This document shows positions 15,690-28,500 of a stretch of DNA of 64,000 nucleotides, one piece after another. Below the pieces are notes generated by a model. The model had not been told where the DNA came from and did no database searches. It was given only the letters and a program-made list of their open reading frames with translations. The position numbers and the translations under genes were made by a program. The DNA is from Dromaius novaehollandiae. Taxonomy: Eukaryota > Chordata > Aves > Casuariiformes > Dromaiidae. Numbering within the stretch: position 1 is the first letter of the stretch; the number at the start of each line of letters is the position of its first letter. Location: positions 38,505,981 through 38,569,980 of the forward strand of contig NC_088098.1 of NCBI RefSeq assembly GCF_036370855.1, read 5' to 3'.

Positions 15690-16740
15690 CCTGGCGGCCC
15701 GCGAGGAGTAGGGGTCCTCGAAGAGCGCCCAGACGCGGGGCTGCAGCCGCCGCCAGCGGCCGCCCTTGCCGTCGGCGGCGCCGGCGGCCGCCCCCACGTC
15801 CTCGATGCCCAGCCTCTTGGCGGCCAGGTCGTCGTCGTCGCCGCCGCCGCCGTCGGGGGGCGGCTCTCCCGTGAGCAGGTCGGGCGCCTCGAAGATGTCG
15901 AGCGCCTCCTCGGCGTCGCGGTGCTGGCGGTAGGTCATCCAGCAGCAGGGCTCCACGTCGGTCTCGTCGATGCCCCAGAAGGCCAGCTCCTCCTCGAAGA
16001 GCGGCCCGCAGACGTCGGCGGGGCAGTGCAGCTTGCCGGTGCGGTAGTAGTTGAGCACATAGGCGAAGACCCCCGGGTGCCGGTCGAAGAAGAACTCGCT
16101 GGCGCCGCCGCTGCTCCGGGGGCTGCAGCTGCTGCCGGACTCGGGGCAGCCGCCCGCCAGCGGCGGCGGGTTGGGGGGCGGCGGCGGCGGCTCCTCGCCG
16201 CCCGGGGACTCGCCCTGGGGCTCGCAGGCGAGCAGGGCCAGGCGGGTGCCCGGCAGGGTCTTCAGGGTGCTGCGGTAGGTCTCGTGCCGCGTGCCCCCCA
16301 CGTTGAGGATCACCCTCTCGTTGTCCTCGAGCTTCCCCATCGCTCCGGGTCGGACATGACTGGGGAGGGCGCGGGAGATGGCGGCGGGGGAGGGAGGCAG
16401 GCGGTGAGGGAGGGGGTCGGCGGCGGGAGGCGGGCGCCGGCCCCGCCGGGGCGCTGGGCAGGCGGGCAAGGGCGGCGTGCAGCTCCGCGGGAGACTAGTT
16501 TCCGCCTTAAAAACAACGACAACAACAACAAAAATCAAGGCGACGACCCCCAGGCGTCGCAGCTCTCTCCACCCCTCCGCGGCTCTTCCCTCGCCACCGA
16601 GCCCAGCTGCCGCCGGGCACCCCCCGCACCTCGGGGGCTCCGGCCCCCCTCGCCGGGGTCTTCCCCCCGCCGCAGCCTAACGAAGCGTCACTGCTGCGCC
16701 CCGCCCGGGTCAGCCCCCACGCCCGTCTCCCTCTCGGGGC
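15380..16740. promoter_or_regulatory. KCNC2: CpG island over the KCNC2 start
   Basis: This 1.3-kb block has a base composition sharply different from the AT-rich surroundings, with dense CG dinucleotides through the first coding exon, its 5' flank and the start of the intron. Such islands mark vertebrate promoters, here presumably that of KCNC2 read leftwards. A weaker GC-rich shoulder continues to about 17.6 kb. The exact start of transcription cannot be read from the sequence. High GC also keeps several long frames open on the opposite strand, and these should not be taken as genes. Confidence 0.8.
15690..16340 (-). CDS. KCNC2: Kv3.2 potassium channel subunit, first coding exon (T1 domain)
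   Basis: This is the N-terminal cytoplasmic part of a Shaw-type (Kv3) voltage-gated K+ channel alpha subunit; such channels repolarise fast-spiking neurons quickly. The exon encodes 217 residues. It starts [20 protein letters not shown], whose [10 protein letters not shown] core is the T1/BTB signature. [20 protein letters not shown] lies at residues 83-102. The Kv3 T1 zinc site is visible as His105, Cys111 and the Cys132-Cys133 pair. DPYSSRAAR (209-217) closes the exon just before where S1 should start. The ATG at 16338-16340 is chosen because the conserved Kv3 N-terminus begins there, although the frame stays open upstream. The donor gtaagc follows codon 217 in phase 0. The opening MGK and the RLGIED and GRWRRLQPR segments fit Kv3.2 better than Kv3.1, 3.3 or 3.4. 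Residues 39-81 are a low-complexity linker with a Pro run (51-60), and 163-171 is a Gly/Asp run. The channel core is outside the window. Confidence 0.95.
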
Positions 16741-17600
16741 TGCTTGAATGGAGCGGATGGAATAGAAAGTGAGCAGTTAATTATTTAATGGGCATCTATC
16801 TATCTTTTACTATGCTAACAGCGTAATAAGGGGTGGGGGGAAGAGGGCGTGGTGGTAGGTTTCTTTCCCCCCCCGCTTTTTTTTTCCTTCTATTTCCCAT
16901 CTCTTTTTTGGGAGCGAGGGATTGCTCCCTGGGAGGAAATACCGAGCCCCGCCAAGCAGCTCAGGCGGCAGGCACACCCTTGTAAAAGCTGAATGTGTGG
17001 AGCTCTGGTCGCTACTTTCTGTGAGGATGAGCATGCATCTCGAGGAAGAGCCGCTGGAAGCAGAGCCAGGCTGCCGCGGATTTTTTCAGGGTCTCTCCCT
17101 GACCTCTGCCAGCCCCTCTTCCTCCCTGCCACCCCTCAGATACCTTAGCAAGAGGCGAGAAAGTGGCTCCTCTTCCTACATCAGGCTCCGTTTGCTTCAC
17201 AGCGGATGCCGGAATCTCAGCCGATCTGCGTGTCTCTCTGTCAAACGAGAACTACTTGTTGTTTTTTTCCATGTTCAGGTAGCTATTTTACCTCCCTCCA
17301 TGCTCAACTCCGAAAGGAATAAAAGCTTCTCCCGCCGCCTGCTCAGAGATCCTGCTTCCTTCATTTTATGAGAGAGATGCAGTCTGTCTGCATCGGGACC
17401 GCGAGTAAGCATCACCGACAGAAAGCAAAACCATAGGGCGGGCAGGTCAGGGCACCCAGGGCACCAGTGCTGCCGTAATCCCAGCAGCTCCTCGGGAAGA
17501 CTGATCTAAAGGTGAAAACGCACCTCTTGTTGGAGTTGTAGCCCCTCCCCGGGGCGGGGGCAGGGGAGCCGTCCCTCCATACCCCTCCAGCCCCCCACTC
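16341..17600 (-). promoter_or_regulatory. KCNC2: Probable KCNC2 5' UTR and proximal promoter, with a possible UTR intron
   Basis: This GC-rich DNA lies immediately upstream of the KCNC2 start codon. On the minus strand a T/G-rich tract ends in an AG at 16506-16507, a possible acceptor. A donor-like GAG/GTAAAA lies at about 17286-17294. Together they could delimit a UTR intron of roughly 0.8 kb (16506-17291). A leader intron would be unsurprising for this gene, but only transcript data can show it. I could not identify a convincing TATA box in the minus orientation. Confidence 0.4.
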
Positions 17601-18114
17601 CCAGCACTGTGGGGTGGAGGGAGGCGACAGCTAAAACAAATACCACATCTATCTGAAAAAGGCAACACCACCTCCGCTCAGCTACATGTAAATTTGGTTC
17701 ACTTAAGGAAAACACCAGGAAGGGATCGGGACTGAGAAAAGCTATTTATCGGATGGGTGCAGGGAGAGCAGCACCTGGCTACAGCTGACAGTAAAGAGGA
17801 GCTGGTCAGCTCTCCAGGAAAGGGTCTTTATACCTAGCAGACCTGTGCTCACAGCTCCTGACTCATAGCATCCACAGACTCAGTGGGGATAGCAGGGGTG
17901 CTGGCTAGCTGCAGCAGGGAGAAGCACCCTGGCTTTCTGGGCAGCCCTCAGAGCCAGCTCAAGTGTCCACCAACAGCTGGAGCAGCGCCTGCCTCCAGGT
18001 CTCTTCATGCATGTCAGAGGGAGGGGTCAAGGAGAGGGGATCCAACTTTTGTGTCAGCCAGAGAAAAACATACAGTGCCCTGGTACATTTCACACTCAGT
18101 AGACATTGTCCTCC

Positions 18115-18134
18115 GGGGGGGGGGGGGGGGGGGG
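18115..18134. repeat. G20 mononucleotide run
   Basis: Twenty consecutive G bases on the plus strand, flanked by CTCC on the left and AAGGAG on the right. It lies about 1.8 kb upstream of the KCNC2 start codon. Runs like this can fold into G-quadruplexes, and their length is often miscounted in sequencing. Confidence 0.95.
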
Positions 18135-21100
18135 AAGGAGTTTTGAAGTTGAGAGCTCCCATTAAAGTGAAAGCCCACAAGCCCCCTCTAACTGCCTCTG
18201 CCAAGGACTGCCACCAACCTAGCTGAGTTATTTTCTACAGCCTAGTTTACTGATGCCTGGTTTCAGCCAAGTTGGGAGCTGGTCAAAGGGAAAAAAGGCT
18301 TCCAAACGTGGAAAGAAGATAGGCAAAGCGAGAGGTGATTCCTCCTGCTGCTTCCTCAAAAGAAAGTTCATCCTCCATGCCAAGAGCAGTCCCTGGCACC
18401 AAGGAGGGTGATGGGTGAGACGATGGTAGCTGAGATGTCCTCCTTCCACATCACAGCCTTTGGTGGGACATCTGCTGGCTTTGGGAGGGCAAGGCTCTGC
18501 TGGAAGCCATGATCAGAGGACACTGTGCTTCAACCAGTTTGCTTTAACCCAGATCTGTCTGTATGTGGCACTCATGATGTAAATACAGAATCCCAAAGCA
18601 GCAGCAACACTAAGAAATGTTTCAAAAGCTTACTCCAGATGTACATTTTGAAGTTCCTAAAAAAAGCCAGGGCAGAATATATCCTGCCAAAGCAGATCTA
18701 ATCAGTTAGTGAAAACTCCTGGGAGCCAAAATTAATATTCAATTACATAGTTGTAAATCCAGTGGAAGACACTCACCCATCCTAAATTGAAGCAACACAA
18801 CTCATGCCATACTTTCCTTTGCAAAGGGGATTTTTGTGGAAAGGGGACATATGGAGGGAGTAGACCAAATTGAATATTCATTATCTTCTCTCTGACCTAC
18901 AAGAGGTTTCCGGAGAAATGCAATGTATTACAGCTCTGCAGCATTCATCTATTATGGAAAACTATGGGGTTGGCAGTAGCTGCCAAACACCAGGCAAACT
19001 ATCATCACAGGGTACTAGGACTTCGTTCTGACTTACCAGTGTCTGCTGAAGTCCCACATGCACAGTGAAGTTACAGACCAGCATTTCTATCACTCACCTC
19101 CACCAAAAAAAACAAAGACTAACCAGGACAGCATCTCATAAACAAAATTTTACAGACTTACCTAGTAATGCAAATGCCATGAGAAATTAGTTTACACTTC
19201 AGGCTTCTTAAACACACAGTTTTTTTATTGCCTGATTGGTCTCATGGTCCCTTATAATATAGTAGTCCTTCAGTCAAGTCAAGATGTCCATATTCTACAA
19301 CATGTCTGTTACTAAATATAATGCTACTTATTTCTCTGTGTGTCACTCTTCCTTGTATTTTCAGCATGTGGCAGATTTCTCAATGAAGGATGAAATTATC
19401 TTAGAATTGACTTTCCAGAGCCAACATTGTCTTGAACAGTATCATGGAATAAGCAGACAATATTCTACCTAGGCAACTGTTGTTACATTCATGAATTCTT
19501 TTTTCCCCCCATAATACACTGACCTGAATTTTTGCACCCCTCAATTTTCAATAAAAGGGAGAGCATGTGAGATGTGTAAGAGTTAGAAATGAGTCTCCTG
19601 AATGAGTCTTACCATGATATAGATCTGCAAATGGAAAAAACAAAACCTATTCACACAAACTCTCAAAAACATTTGTGTTAAAGTTTAGTGGAAACCTTTC
19701 TGTACCTGAGGATTTAGAGCTGTCTTTAAAGAACTGAGTGAAACTAAGCAAAACACAATCAATTTTCCCTGATGGATTGGTGTTATGAAAAGAAAAGGTC
19801 CCATGTTTTTTTTAAACTGACAAAGCAATAAAACTGGATGTGAGGACTGCTATTAGAAACTCAAGCCAAATGAGCATTTTATTTACTAGCAGCAATCATT
19901 CTTTTCCCAAGCTCAAGTACTACAATGCAAAGTCATTAGAATTACCAGCTGCCCAACAATAAAAGAGTAAATGGAAGAAAGGAAAGGCCTTATCTGAAAT
20001 TCTGACTTGTGGCAAAGAGAGACTTGAGGACAAATGCAGTGCCTCCAAGTTACAGTCATGCTCTGAATCACCTTCTGGAGGAGCTCTGTCTCTGTTGATG
20101 GGAGGATGCCTGGAAGATTAGCTTGCCCAGCTAAAGACAGCCTTTTGGAGGGGGAGGTGGTACATGGGATGCACAAAACCTTAAATCTACTAAATTTTTC
20201 TAATGCAGGGTAGCATTTCGTATTTTTCATACAATGTTGTAATTGAGAAAGGCAAGAAAGAAATCAATTTTGTAATTGAAAATTATAGTTGAAGATAGAG
20301 CAACACAGCCAAAATACCAGTTTTTATCAGTTTAGTTGATGATGAAATAAATGAACTAATTATTTTAAATATCCACTGCCATTAACATTTTATTAAGCTT
20401 CTACTTGTTTCTCTTACTTTTCTGTTCTCCCTTATTTATAATCATCTCTACTATTTACAATTACATGTAATAATTCATTACAGTTCTTGCAGAACATGAC
20501 AGCCACGTTATACTAAAGTAAACTGATATTAAGTCAGATTCACTCTTCTGAATTTCTTGCGAAAAAGGGAAAAAAAAGAAAAAGATGAAAATTTGTATTA
20601 AGTTAATGACCTTGAAATACAGCTGGTAGGAGCCATGGGGTAGTTAAACTGCACAAGACTAGAAACAAAACCAGCAGGCAGTTGTTACTGTTTTTAAAGT
20701 CTAAAGCACAACTGCATTTTTATGTAAAAAGGCTGAAACGTAAAACTGGTTTATCAGTAACACAGAATTGGTGAAAATAGTGCTTAATGTAGAAAAATAA
20801 AAACAAAACTAAGATTGAACAAGACAGATGGACAAAGTGTGACAGCTGTTATGAAATCAGTCTGTCTGTTCCACAGTAGCAGATAGAAGTCCATCCTACT
20901 AGGCACTGCATAAACCCAGATGTACTTCATCTGACTTCCCCCACCCCATATATTCAACTCTTTGTGAAATTCTGAGGAGTTTGGTATCCCTCACTGAAAA
21001 ATGTAAAACTGGAAGGGTTCCATTTACTTTATATATTTTTGCTAGAGCATGCAAACCTAAGTGTTCTCCTTCTGATCTCTTCTTTGTTCTGCAGTCCTCC

Positions 21101-21489
21101 CACAGATGCTCAGAAGCACAGATGCTTTAAGATTTCAAAGTTACATCCCTCTTCATGAGTATCCAGTATCATAAACTATACCATTTTTTTCGAGCTTTCA
21201 AGGGTCAGGCAATTCCAGAATCTACGAATTATCTTTTTAGGAGGTTGATATCAATCTGCCCACCTTCCAAGGCGCTATCTCTTCAAAATCCCCTGAGCAG
21301 AAGAGCTCATACTAACCCTACTCCACAGCCCAGCCCTCTCCAGAGAGATCCTCCTCCTATCTTCTCTACTCCTTCCCCAAATTCCTTCCATTTCTCTGTG
21401 GTCTCCAAAGCTCTCCTTAGAACTGGTACATGCAAGTTCAACCTTGGCTTAGTCTTGGCTCTGCAGCAAATGGAAACCCTTCAAATACG

Positions 21490-22425
21490 ATCATGTTGAC
21501 TAAGACTATTGGACATCAGTGGCTGGTGTCGGTGCAGGGGGCTGCAGGGCACCCTGTGCAGAGGAGACCATGAGTTGCACTGAGCTGGTCCCAGCCAGCT
21601 CTGACCCTGGTGCAAGCACCTGCTGCCCACCAAACTGCTAGCAGTGCCGGCAGCACCATGGCTCAGACATGGCCCGCAGTGAGCAACAGCCACAAGGGAC
21701 AGGAGATACATGAGGAGACTCGTGAGGAGAAACAGAGGAATGAGAAAATGTGCAAAGGAAACATGGAGGAAACATGTTAAGAGATGCATTTGGAGAAATG
21801 GAGGAGATGTAAGGAGAAAGAAAGGAGACATGTGGAAGGGGACACTGTTGGGGACATGGCTGGCAGTGTGCCCTTGGCAGAAGGCACTCCATGTAGAGGA
21901 GGTATACCACTGAGGGAATGTGACCCATGGATAAGCCATGCTGGGGCAGAGCCACCCCTGAAGGGACTGCGGCCTATGGGTGACCCACAAGAGAGCAGGG
22001 ACACCCCCAACAGGGACTGTGGTGGTAGAGGAACCATGCTAGAGCAGTGACACTGAGCAGCCCAGAGAGGTGGAGGAGAGACCCCCACTAAGAAGCAAAG
22101 AGGGGCACTGAGAAGCTATTTGCATCAACCCTCACTTCCTCCAACCCCCATCTCCTCTGTCACCTCACAGGAGGAGCTGGAAGGGACCGAGTGCGACAGG
22201 CAGCAAAACCAAGGCAAGCAGAGACTAGGCAGGGGGAACAGAGGTGTTGAGCTTAAGCTGAGCCTAGAGAAGGGGGAGGAAAAGTGTTTGTTTAAGTGTG
22301 TGTTATACTTGTATTTTCTTCTTTTCAATACCCATTCTCAATTCTCAGTGTTCAGAAGTTTGTGTTAATTGGCAATAAATTAAGGAAAAAATTCCCCGAG
22401 TCAAGACTGCTTCACCCACCGTACT
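21490..22425 (+). mobile_element. Degenerate LTR-like avian retroelement fragment
   Basis: The composition changes abruptly to G/A-rich sequence compared with its flanks. The block contains repeated phrases such as GTGACCCAT and GGGACTG, and ends with an AATAAA signal in GGCAATAAATTAAGG near 22370, followed by a CCCCGAGTCAAGACTG-like end. From memory this end resembles a common avian LTR (ERV-type) family whose 3' part carries the same polyadenylation signal and a CAAGTCGAGTCTG motif. No gag, pol or env coding can be read here, so at most it is a solo LTR or an internal remnant. Ends and family are uncertain. Confidence 0.5.
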
Positions 22426-25284
22426 ACAAGAACACTTGTATAATTCTAATTAAGTCATACCATTCAATCAACTCCACCAACCGTTCTCATAAATTTCCAG
22501 ACCCAAAATACATACTGTTACAGGGACCAGTTCCTTAGAAACTGTCACCTTTCACATTTGATTCCAGAATGGGCACTACTCCTCAAAAGCAGCAGTGTGT
22601 CATGCTCATCCTTTGACCAAATGTCAGTCATCACAGAATCTTCTTACAGCCACTGCCTTTTTCATTCATAACAAGGTGCCCTTTGGCTCTCCCTAGTTAC
22701 TAATGCCAGGGGTATTCGTAATGAAAGATGGTGGAACAAAAGATTACTCACCTGTTTCTGCAGTAGTTCAAGTAGCTTTGTCAGTGCTGATTCACATTTG
22801 TGGGATGCACATTTTCTCAAGAGACATAGGATATTACATTTGGCTTAGAAAAGGAGGCATTGCCCCAGGCTCTGTCCGTGCTTACCTTCCCCCCCCAGTA
22901 CTGATTCTGAAATAGTGGGAATGAATTTGTGATCTATCCAGACAATTTGCTTCAGCTCCAGTTAAAGGTCAGTGATCTTTCTCATTCATAACTTGCCGGC
23001 ACACAATGCCACTTCTGAGGGACTGTCACCTGCCAACAAAACAGTGGTTTTGTAAAGAAGAATAATTAAACAGTGAGAACAGTACTGAGCTCCTCCACAG
23101 GCATTTCTTCTTTAGTTCAGGTAGAATATAAATATATAGATTGAGCTTCTGCCAAGGCTTCTATATATTTACAAAGAATGAAAAATGTATTAGAATGATC
23201 TAGTCAAACATACAGAGTCCTGAGGGACAGGGAAATGAATACAACATCTCCAGAGTAGTTTCAGCTGTTGGGTACAAGCTTCTATCATTGAAAAGGGGTT
23301 CATCTTCTTTCCATATGCAATGAGAATGCACAGAGACATGAAAAAAAATGGGGAAATGCCCAAGTCACATATCTTCTCTTATGGCATGCCTATCTGAGCC
23401 AAAAGAGACAAGCTAGCCTCCACTAGGCCTCGGGGTCCTGCCTCCCAGCACATGAACACAAATTCATGAAGATTTTCAGAAATGCCTTTCCCAAAATTTC
23501 TGCAATTTTCTATTCTTCATCCATCTCACTCATTGCTACTAAAGCTTTTTGACAATATATCAATGACAAAGCTTTGTTACTATGTGTGCATTCAGAATAA
23601 TGAGGACCTCATCCTGGTGAGATATTTAAGCACTCCAGTAATACAAATAATAAAATCAACAGTCACCTAAAAGATACTGGCCAAATGGTATTCTTCAGCT
23701 ACAGGACAGCATGCCCTGAATGTACAAAATTTGTCTAAAAAGAAGAGTTGCCTTATTACCTACTTTAGCAGCCTCTTCAAAAAAGAAAAAGTAGATCTGT
23801 AACACAGCTTGCCCTGAAACATCTGTTGTTTTCAGTTCATTGGCAAAGACTGTATTAAGAAACAGCCAATTTACAGGACCACTGTGCAAGTGCCACTGTA
23901 CAAGTGCCACCTTATAAAGAAACTTAAAGCAATCATTAGTTTCTAAGTCTGTGAAATGACTGAATTGAGCTGGATATAATTCAGCTCACAGGGCAAAAGA
24001 TACCCTCACATTTTGATTTTGTTAATTATATTATCTATCATCCAGCAGACCATTCACTACCACCAATCAATATTCAAATGGTGATTAAACAGCTAGTCTG
24101 TGCTTTTAAGAGTAGGACCACTGACTAAAATTGTCTAAGAGTGCTTTTATGTTTCACTTAATGCTAGTTTTGAGGGACTGTTTGCTAAAATCAGTTCAAA
24201 TCTGATATACAACGTAATGGTGATTTATCAGAGGAAGTCAGCAAACCCTCCCTCATATGCCATTGAAATCAATGACAACACACTAAAAGGACTACAACAG
24301 TTTTCAAAGCACTCTGGCACTGCTGCACATAGTTTCTGAATTCCAACAAAGCTTAACCAGAAGCCTATCTATCACTCCTTTTTGTGACTAACAAACTCCA
24401 TTATTTTTGTTAATTTTTAGTCTGAGACCACAGTATATTTATTCCAACAAGGCAATGGATCTGGTTTAATAGTTTATCTTCTGATCATTGCATAGATGAT
24501 CTTTCACACACCCCTAAAGAAACAGCCATTTTATTAATCATTCCATCAGTGAATAGAAAAAAATTTTGTAGTAATATTTAATTCTCTACTATTGTTTCAA
24601 AGTTTAATAGTTATGTTTTATAATGACTTTGTCTTATCATTATTAGTAGTTATAGTTTACGTGGCAGAAGGGAAACTCAGAGTGCAAATGGTTGAAGTCT
24701 CATGCAGAGTTTCACTGATTGAGGCAGGCAGATTTTAAATCAAATGGCTTAGCTATGCAGGAAGCAAAGAGCTTCCTTCATAGCATTTGCAGTCTTATAT
24801 AGCAGACCCAATATCAGTGTATGCAACCTTGATTAATTTTGACTGTCTGCATTCAGCTACAGTCAAGTTTTTCTCTCCGGATTTTTTTCATATTACTTTG
24901 CAGACAAGATTGCCCAAATCTGGACTGAGCTGTCTACTACCATGGAAACAGCACAGTATTCTCAAGAGATAAACACTGCATCTCCTCTGCTTGTGCTTCA
25001 GTGTTTCTCACAAAAGTTAGAGGTGCTGGCATAGATTTCTGCCATAATCCATAAACTGGATCACTGTCCTACCTGGCAGGGGAAAGCCAGATGAGAAATA
25101 CCTCATTCATCCCAGGTAGAATTGTCAGCATTTTCTCCTCAGAGGCAAGGTGGCAGTGATCCTTAAAGAGCTGTGCAAGGCCATGTTCAGGACATGAAGT
25201 CTTGACAGAAACAGCCTAGCTAACTCTGTTAGTAGCCCATCTCTTAGTTTGAGGGAAAGAAAATAAGAGGTTGTAAAACTGCAA

Positions 25285-25516
25285 GTTCATTTCTTGAGTC
25301 TTCGGATGTCTTTAAACAAGTCAGGTTATATACTTAAGTATAGAATGAAATTGCATTGGTCACATTGGACAAGTGTTTAACTTAGTTGTCAAAGAGCATG
25401 GTTCATTTCTTGAGTCTTCGGATGTCTTTAAACAAGTCAGGTTATATACTTAAGTACAGAATGAAATTGCATTGGTCACATTGGACAAGTGTTTAACTTA
25501 GTTGTCAAAGAGCATG
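25285..25516. repeat. Tandem direct duplication, 2 x 116 bp
   Basis: Positions 25285-25400 are repeated immediately as 25401-25516. By eye the copies differ at one base only, T at 25341 against C at 25457. The unit starts GTTCATTTCTTGAGTC and ends AAAGAGCATG. There is no coding content. The near-identity means the duplication is recent or is an assembly artefact. Confidence 0.95.
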
Positions 25517-28500
25517 GCCTGTTCATTCTAACCCCGTAAGCATTTCAGCGACATTGGATACCCTTCAGAGTTTTTTCCTCCCAATTTGTTTTGAACTGCA
25601 GTGGTCTACTTGCTCTACATCCTCCTCAAAAGAACAAAGGGCTAGTTTGGAGCAACTGGGGAAGGTGTGGGCCCAGCAGTTGTTTTTACTAAGACATTAC
25701 TCTCACTGAGCTCACCACCTACTCAGGATACCTGGTGCACTGATCAGGAGAGAGTGGTTACAACACAGCCAATAAAACACCAATCCCGTACCTCTGTCTT
25801 TTGCACATATGACATAAATGGAGCAGTGGAGTGACTTGTATGAACTGGAAGAAACAGAGCAGTTGATATATTAGCTTTCTTGTCCAAGGCCTTGAATATC
25901 TTTTGCAATAGAAGCTCAGCATGAAGATATGTTGTTAGACCTTGGACTGATCTGCCCTGCCAAAGCAGAAACTAGAGCAGGAACTGCTTTTAACATTTGT
26001 GTCTCATGGGAAGAATGAATATCCTCTTAACTTTAGCCAATTAGTTTAATTGTGGTAATTTTCCTAAGTTCCTATAAGTTCAAAAAGAGAAAGATACATG
26101 TGTCCAAGTCTGGAAGACCCTGCTCCTTCTACAGAATAGGCAGAGCTCCTAAAGACTTTGGCACCATAACACAAGTACCTAAAATAGCTGCCTAAAGTTA
26201 AGCAACACACTATTACCAGTGACAGCCCACTGCTGCCCCTGACTAACAGAGACCTTGCCACAACAATTTGTGGCTCTGTTTTTTGAGATTAGGTTGCTGT
26301 AACCCCTTCTTCTTCCCTCTCCACTTTGAAAGCATGCAAACTTCAATGAGTTCAGAATGTTATACCCTTCTTAACAAGTAGAATTTCACCTCAAGAACAC
26401 AATGCACACTGCGGCATCAGTACTAGCCTCCTGGGAGTCCCCTGCTGGAATTCAAGGTGTCAGTTTTATAACCTATAGCATTCTACTTAGCTTGCAATTT
26501 GAAAATTAGCAAGACTGGCAAAGAGACAGAAGTCAATCTACCATTGCTGTAGTGAAGAAAACTACTGAAGTATGCAAGACAGCTATTGGCAAGGCATGCA
26601 TGAGAAAGTCACTTATTGCCACTTTGTTTTACTCGGGTCTCATCTGCTTTTTCACAAGATGGAGGCTAACAAAAACAATACCAAAAAAAATCAACATCCT
26701 TCCTGTTATAGTTGCTAGTCAATGTTGACTGACAAAATGGAAGAAGCACTTCCATATCATGTAACTATTGTTATTTTTTAAAACTTTGTGCAGCGAAGGT
26801 CAAAAATATCACATGGCAGATTCTCAGGACTTTGCCACAAAAGGATGAATTCTAAAGATCATCTATTTGGGAGCTGCCTAACAACAACAACAAAATTCAT
26901 AATATTTTAAAACCCTTCCTATCTAGAGCTCTATTTGCTCCAAGTTTTCGATAATCTTTTCATTCTACAAATTGATATTGTTGATACTTGTTAAGCAAGA
27001 AGCAAGCTGAGATGTTCGTGGTTATGTTAAACTTAGCTGCAGGTATCATTAACATATCTTCCCTGTCTCCTATTCTCTTTTCTTTTTTCTCTTGTACTTT
27101 TTCTAACACTCAGGTTTTATGCTTTCTGAGGCAAGCATCGGACTCTGCAATAATTGTTTGCACAGCTCAACCCATGAGTGACTTCGTTTTTAGGTGCTAC
27201 AACGCTAGGAAACACATTACTGAAATAATTTACATGTGACCCAGCTCAAAATTTCTGCATCAAAAGGAAAAGTACTATGGAAGTCAGAATACGAAAAGAG
27301 ATACTCTGAGAACAAAGTTGTCATTTTAAGTGGATATTTAAACTTCTCCTAATGCTATGACTGAAAGATTCCTACCTTTCCTGCAGAAAAGGGAGTTCTA
27401 GTTTAAAATCTAGTAGTATCATAATTAATGTGAATATTATACTGATCTTGCAAGAAATTGCCACTACTTATCAGACTCATTTATATTTTTTAATATCTCC
27501 TTAACTTAAGCTTTTAACATTAATTTTTAAGATTGCTTAGGAGGTTCCATGTGTCAGCTCACGTTCTAACCACCCTGTCCTTTCCTCAGGCAAAATATGT
27601 TCTGGAATACAAATGGGCGAAAAGATCTATCGTCTCTCCTAAAGGGGAAGCATCACTGTGTCCTGTTTTGTCAGCCATCCATTCAGCTTCACAGTACAGA
27701 ACTGGCATAATGCAGTTCCAGTGGCACAGATACATAACACCAGCCTCCATTAACATTTTATTTAGATTACTAAATTGACATCTACCATGCCAATTTTTGT
27801 TCAATACTTCTCAACATTTTGTATCAGCAGAGATATTAGGAATGGGCAATTAAAACAGTCTAAACTGAGCATTTCCATGCTGTTTGTTATTCTGGGTTGT
27901 TTTTCAAAATGTCAGAACCATTTCTCTCCACCTTTCAACCGCTCATAGATATGAGTTATGAATACACAGTCTACATTAACTACTGCAATCAAATATTCTA
28001 TACAGCCTAAGAGCACAAGTCAATCTAACAAGTTGTCAAAAAGATTGCCCTTGAAGTAAAATGGCAAAGGAACAGTTTCATGTCCATGATTATTAGGAAC
28101 TAGTAACACTACTGCTTTTACTATTCCTTTTATTTTACTGAGAGAAAAATGCAATTAAGCCAAAAAGAATACTAACGAGTTAATAATCCTGACATAATCC
28201 TGACTAGTGTCTAAAACACCCTGTGGTCTGCTCCTTCTGGCTGAAAGGCACTTCATATGTATTATTAGAGGAAATTAATTCACTGGGGAGGAGGGGGAAA
28301 GCACTGTAGAAATAAATACACTAGTAAGTTAATAAGGGGGTTGAAGAAAAAAATCTCACCTGGTAACAGTGCTCTTTCACTCTGTTTAACTGAACAAAAC
28401 CTTTTAGTTCTCCAGGCAAGGGAAAGCCTAATTTAAGCAAATGGTGAAAAAACAGAGCAGCAGGAAATAATAAAAGTCCTACTTATTTGAATACAATTCA

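Noticed and set aside
15342..16772. A 476-codon open frame on the plus strand across the KCNC2 exon
   Set aside because: It is antisense to a clear Kv3.2 T1 domain in a CpG island where stop codons are rare. The product is low-complexity Ala/Gly/Arg/Pro with no domain.
21481..22088. Several overlapping open frames of 100-170 codons on both strands
   Set aside because: They lie in the GC-richer LTR-like block, overlap each other in different frames and show no retroviral protein motif.
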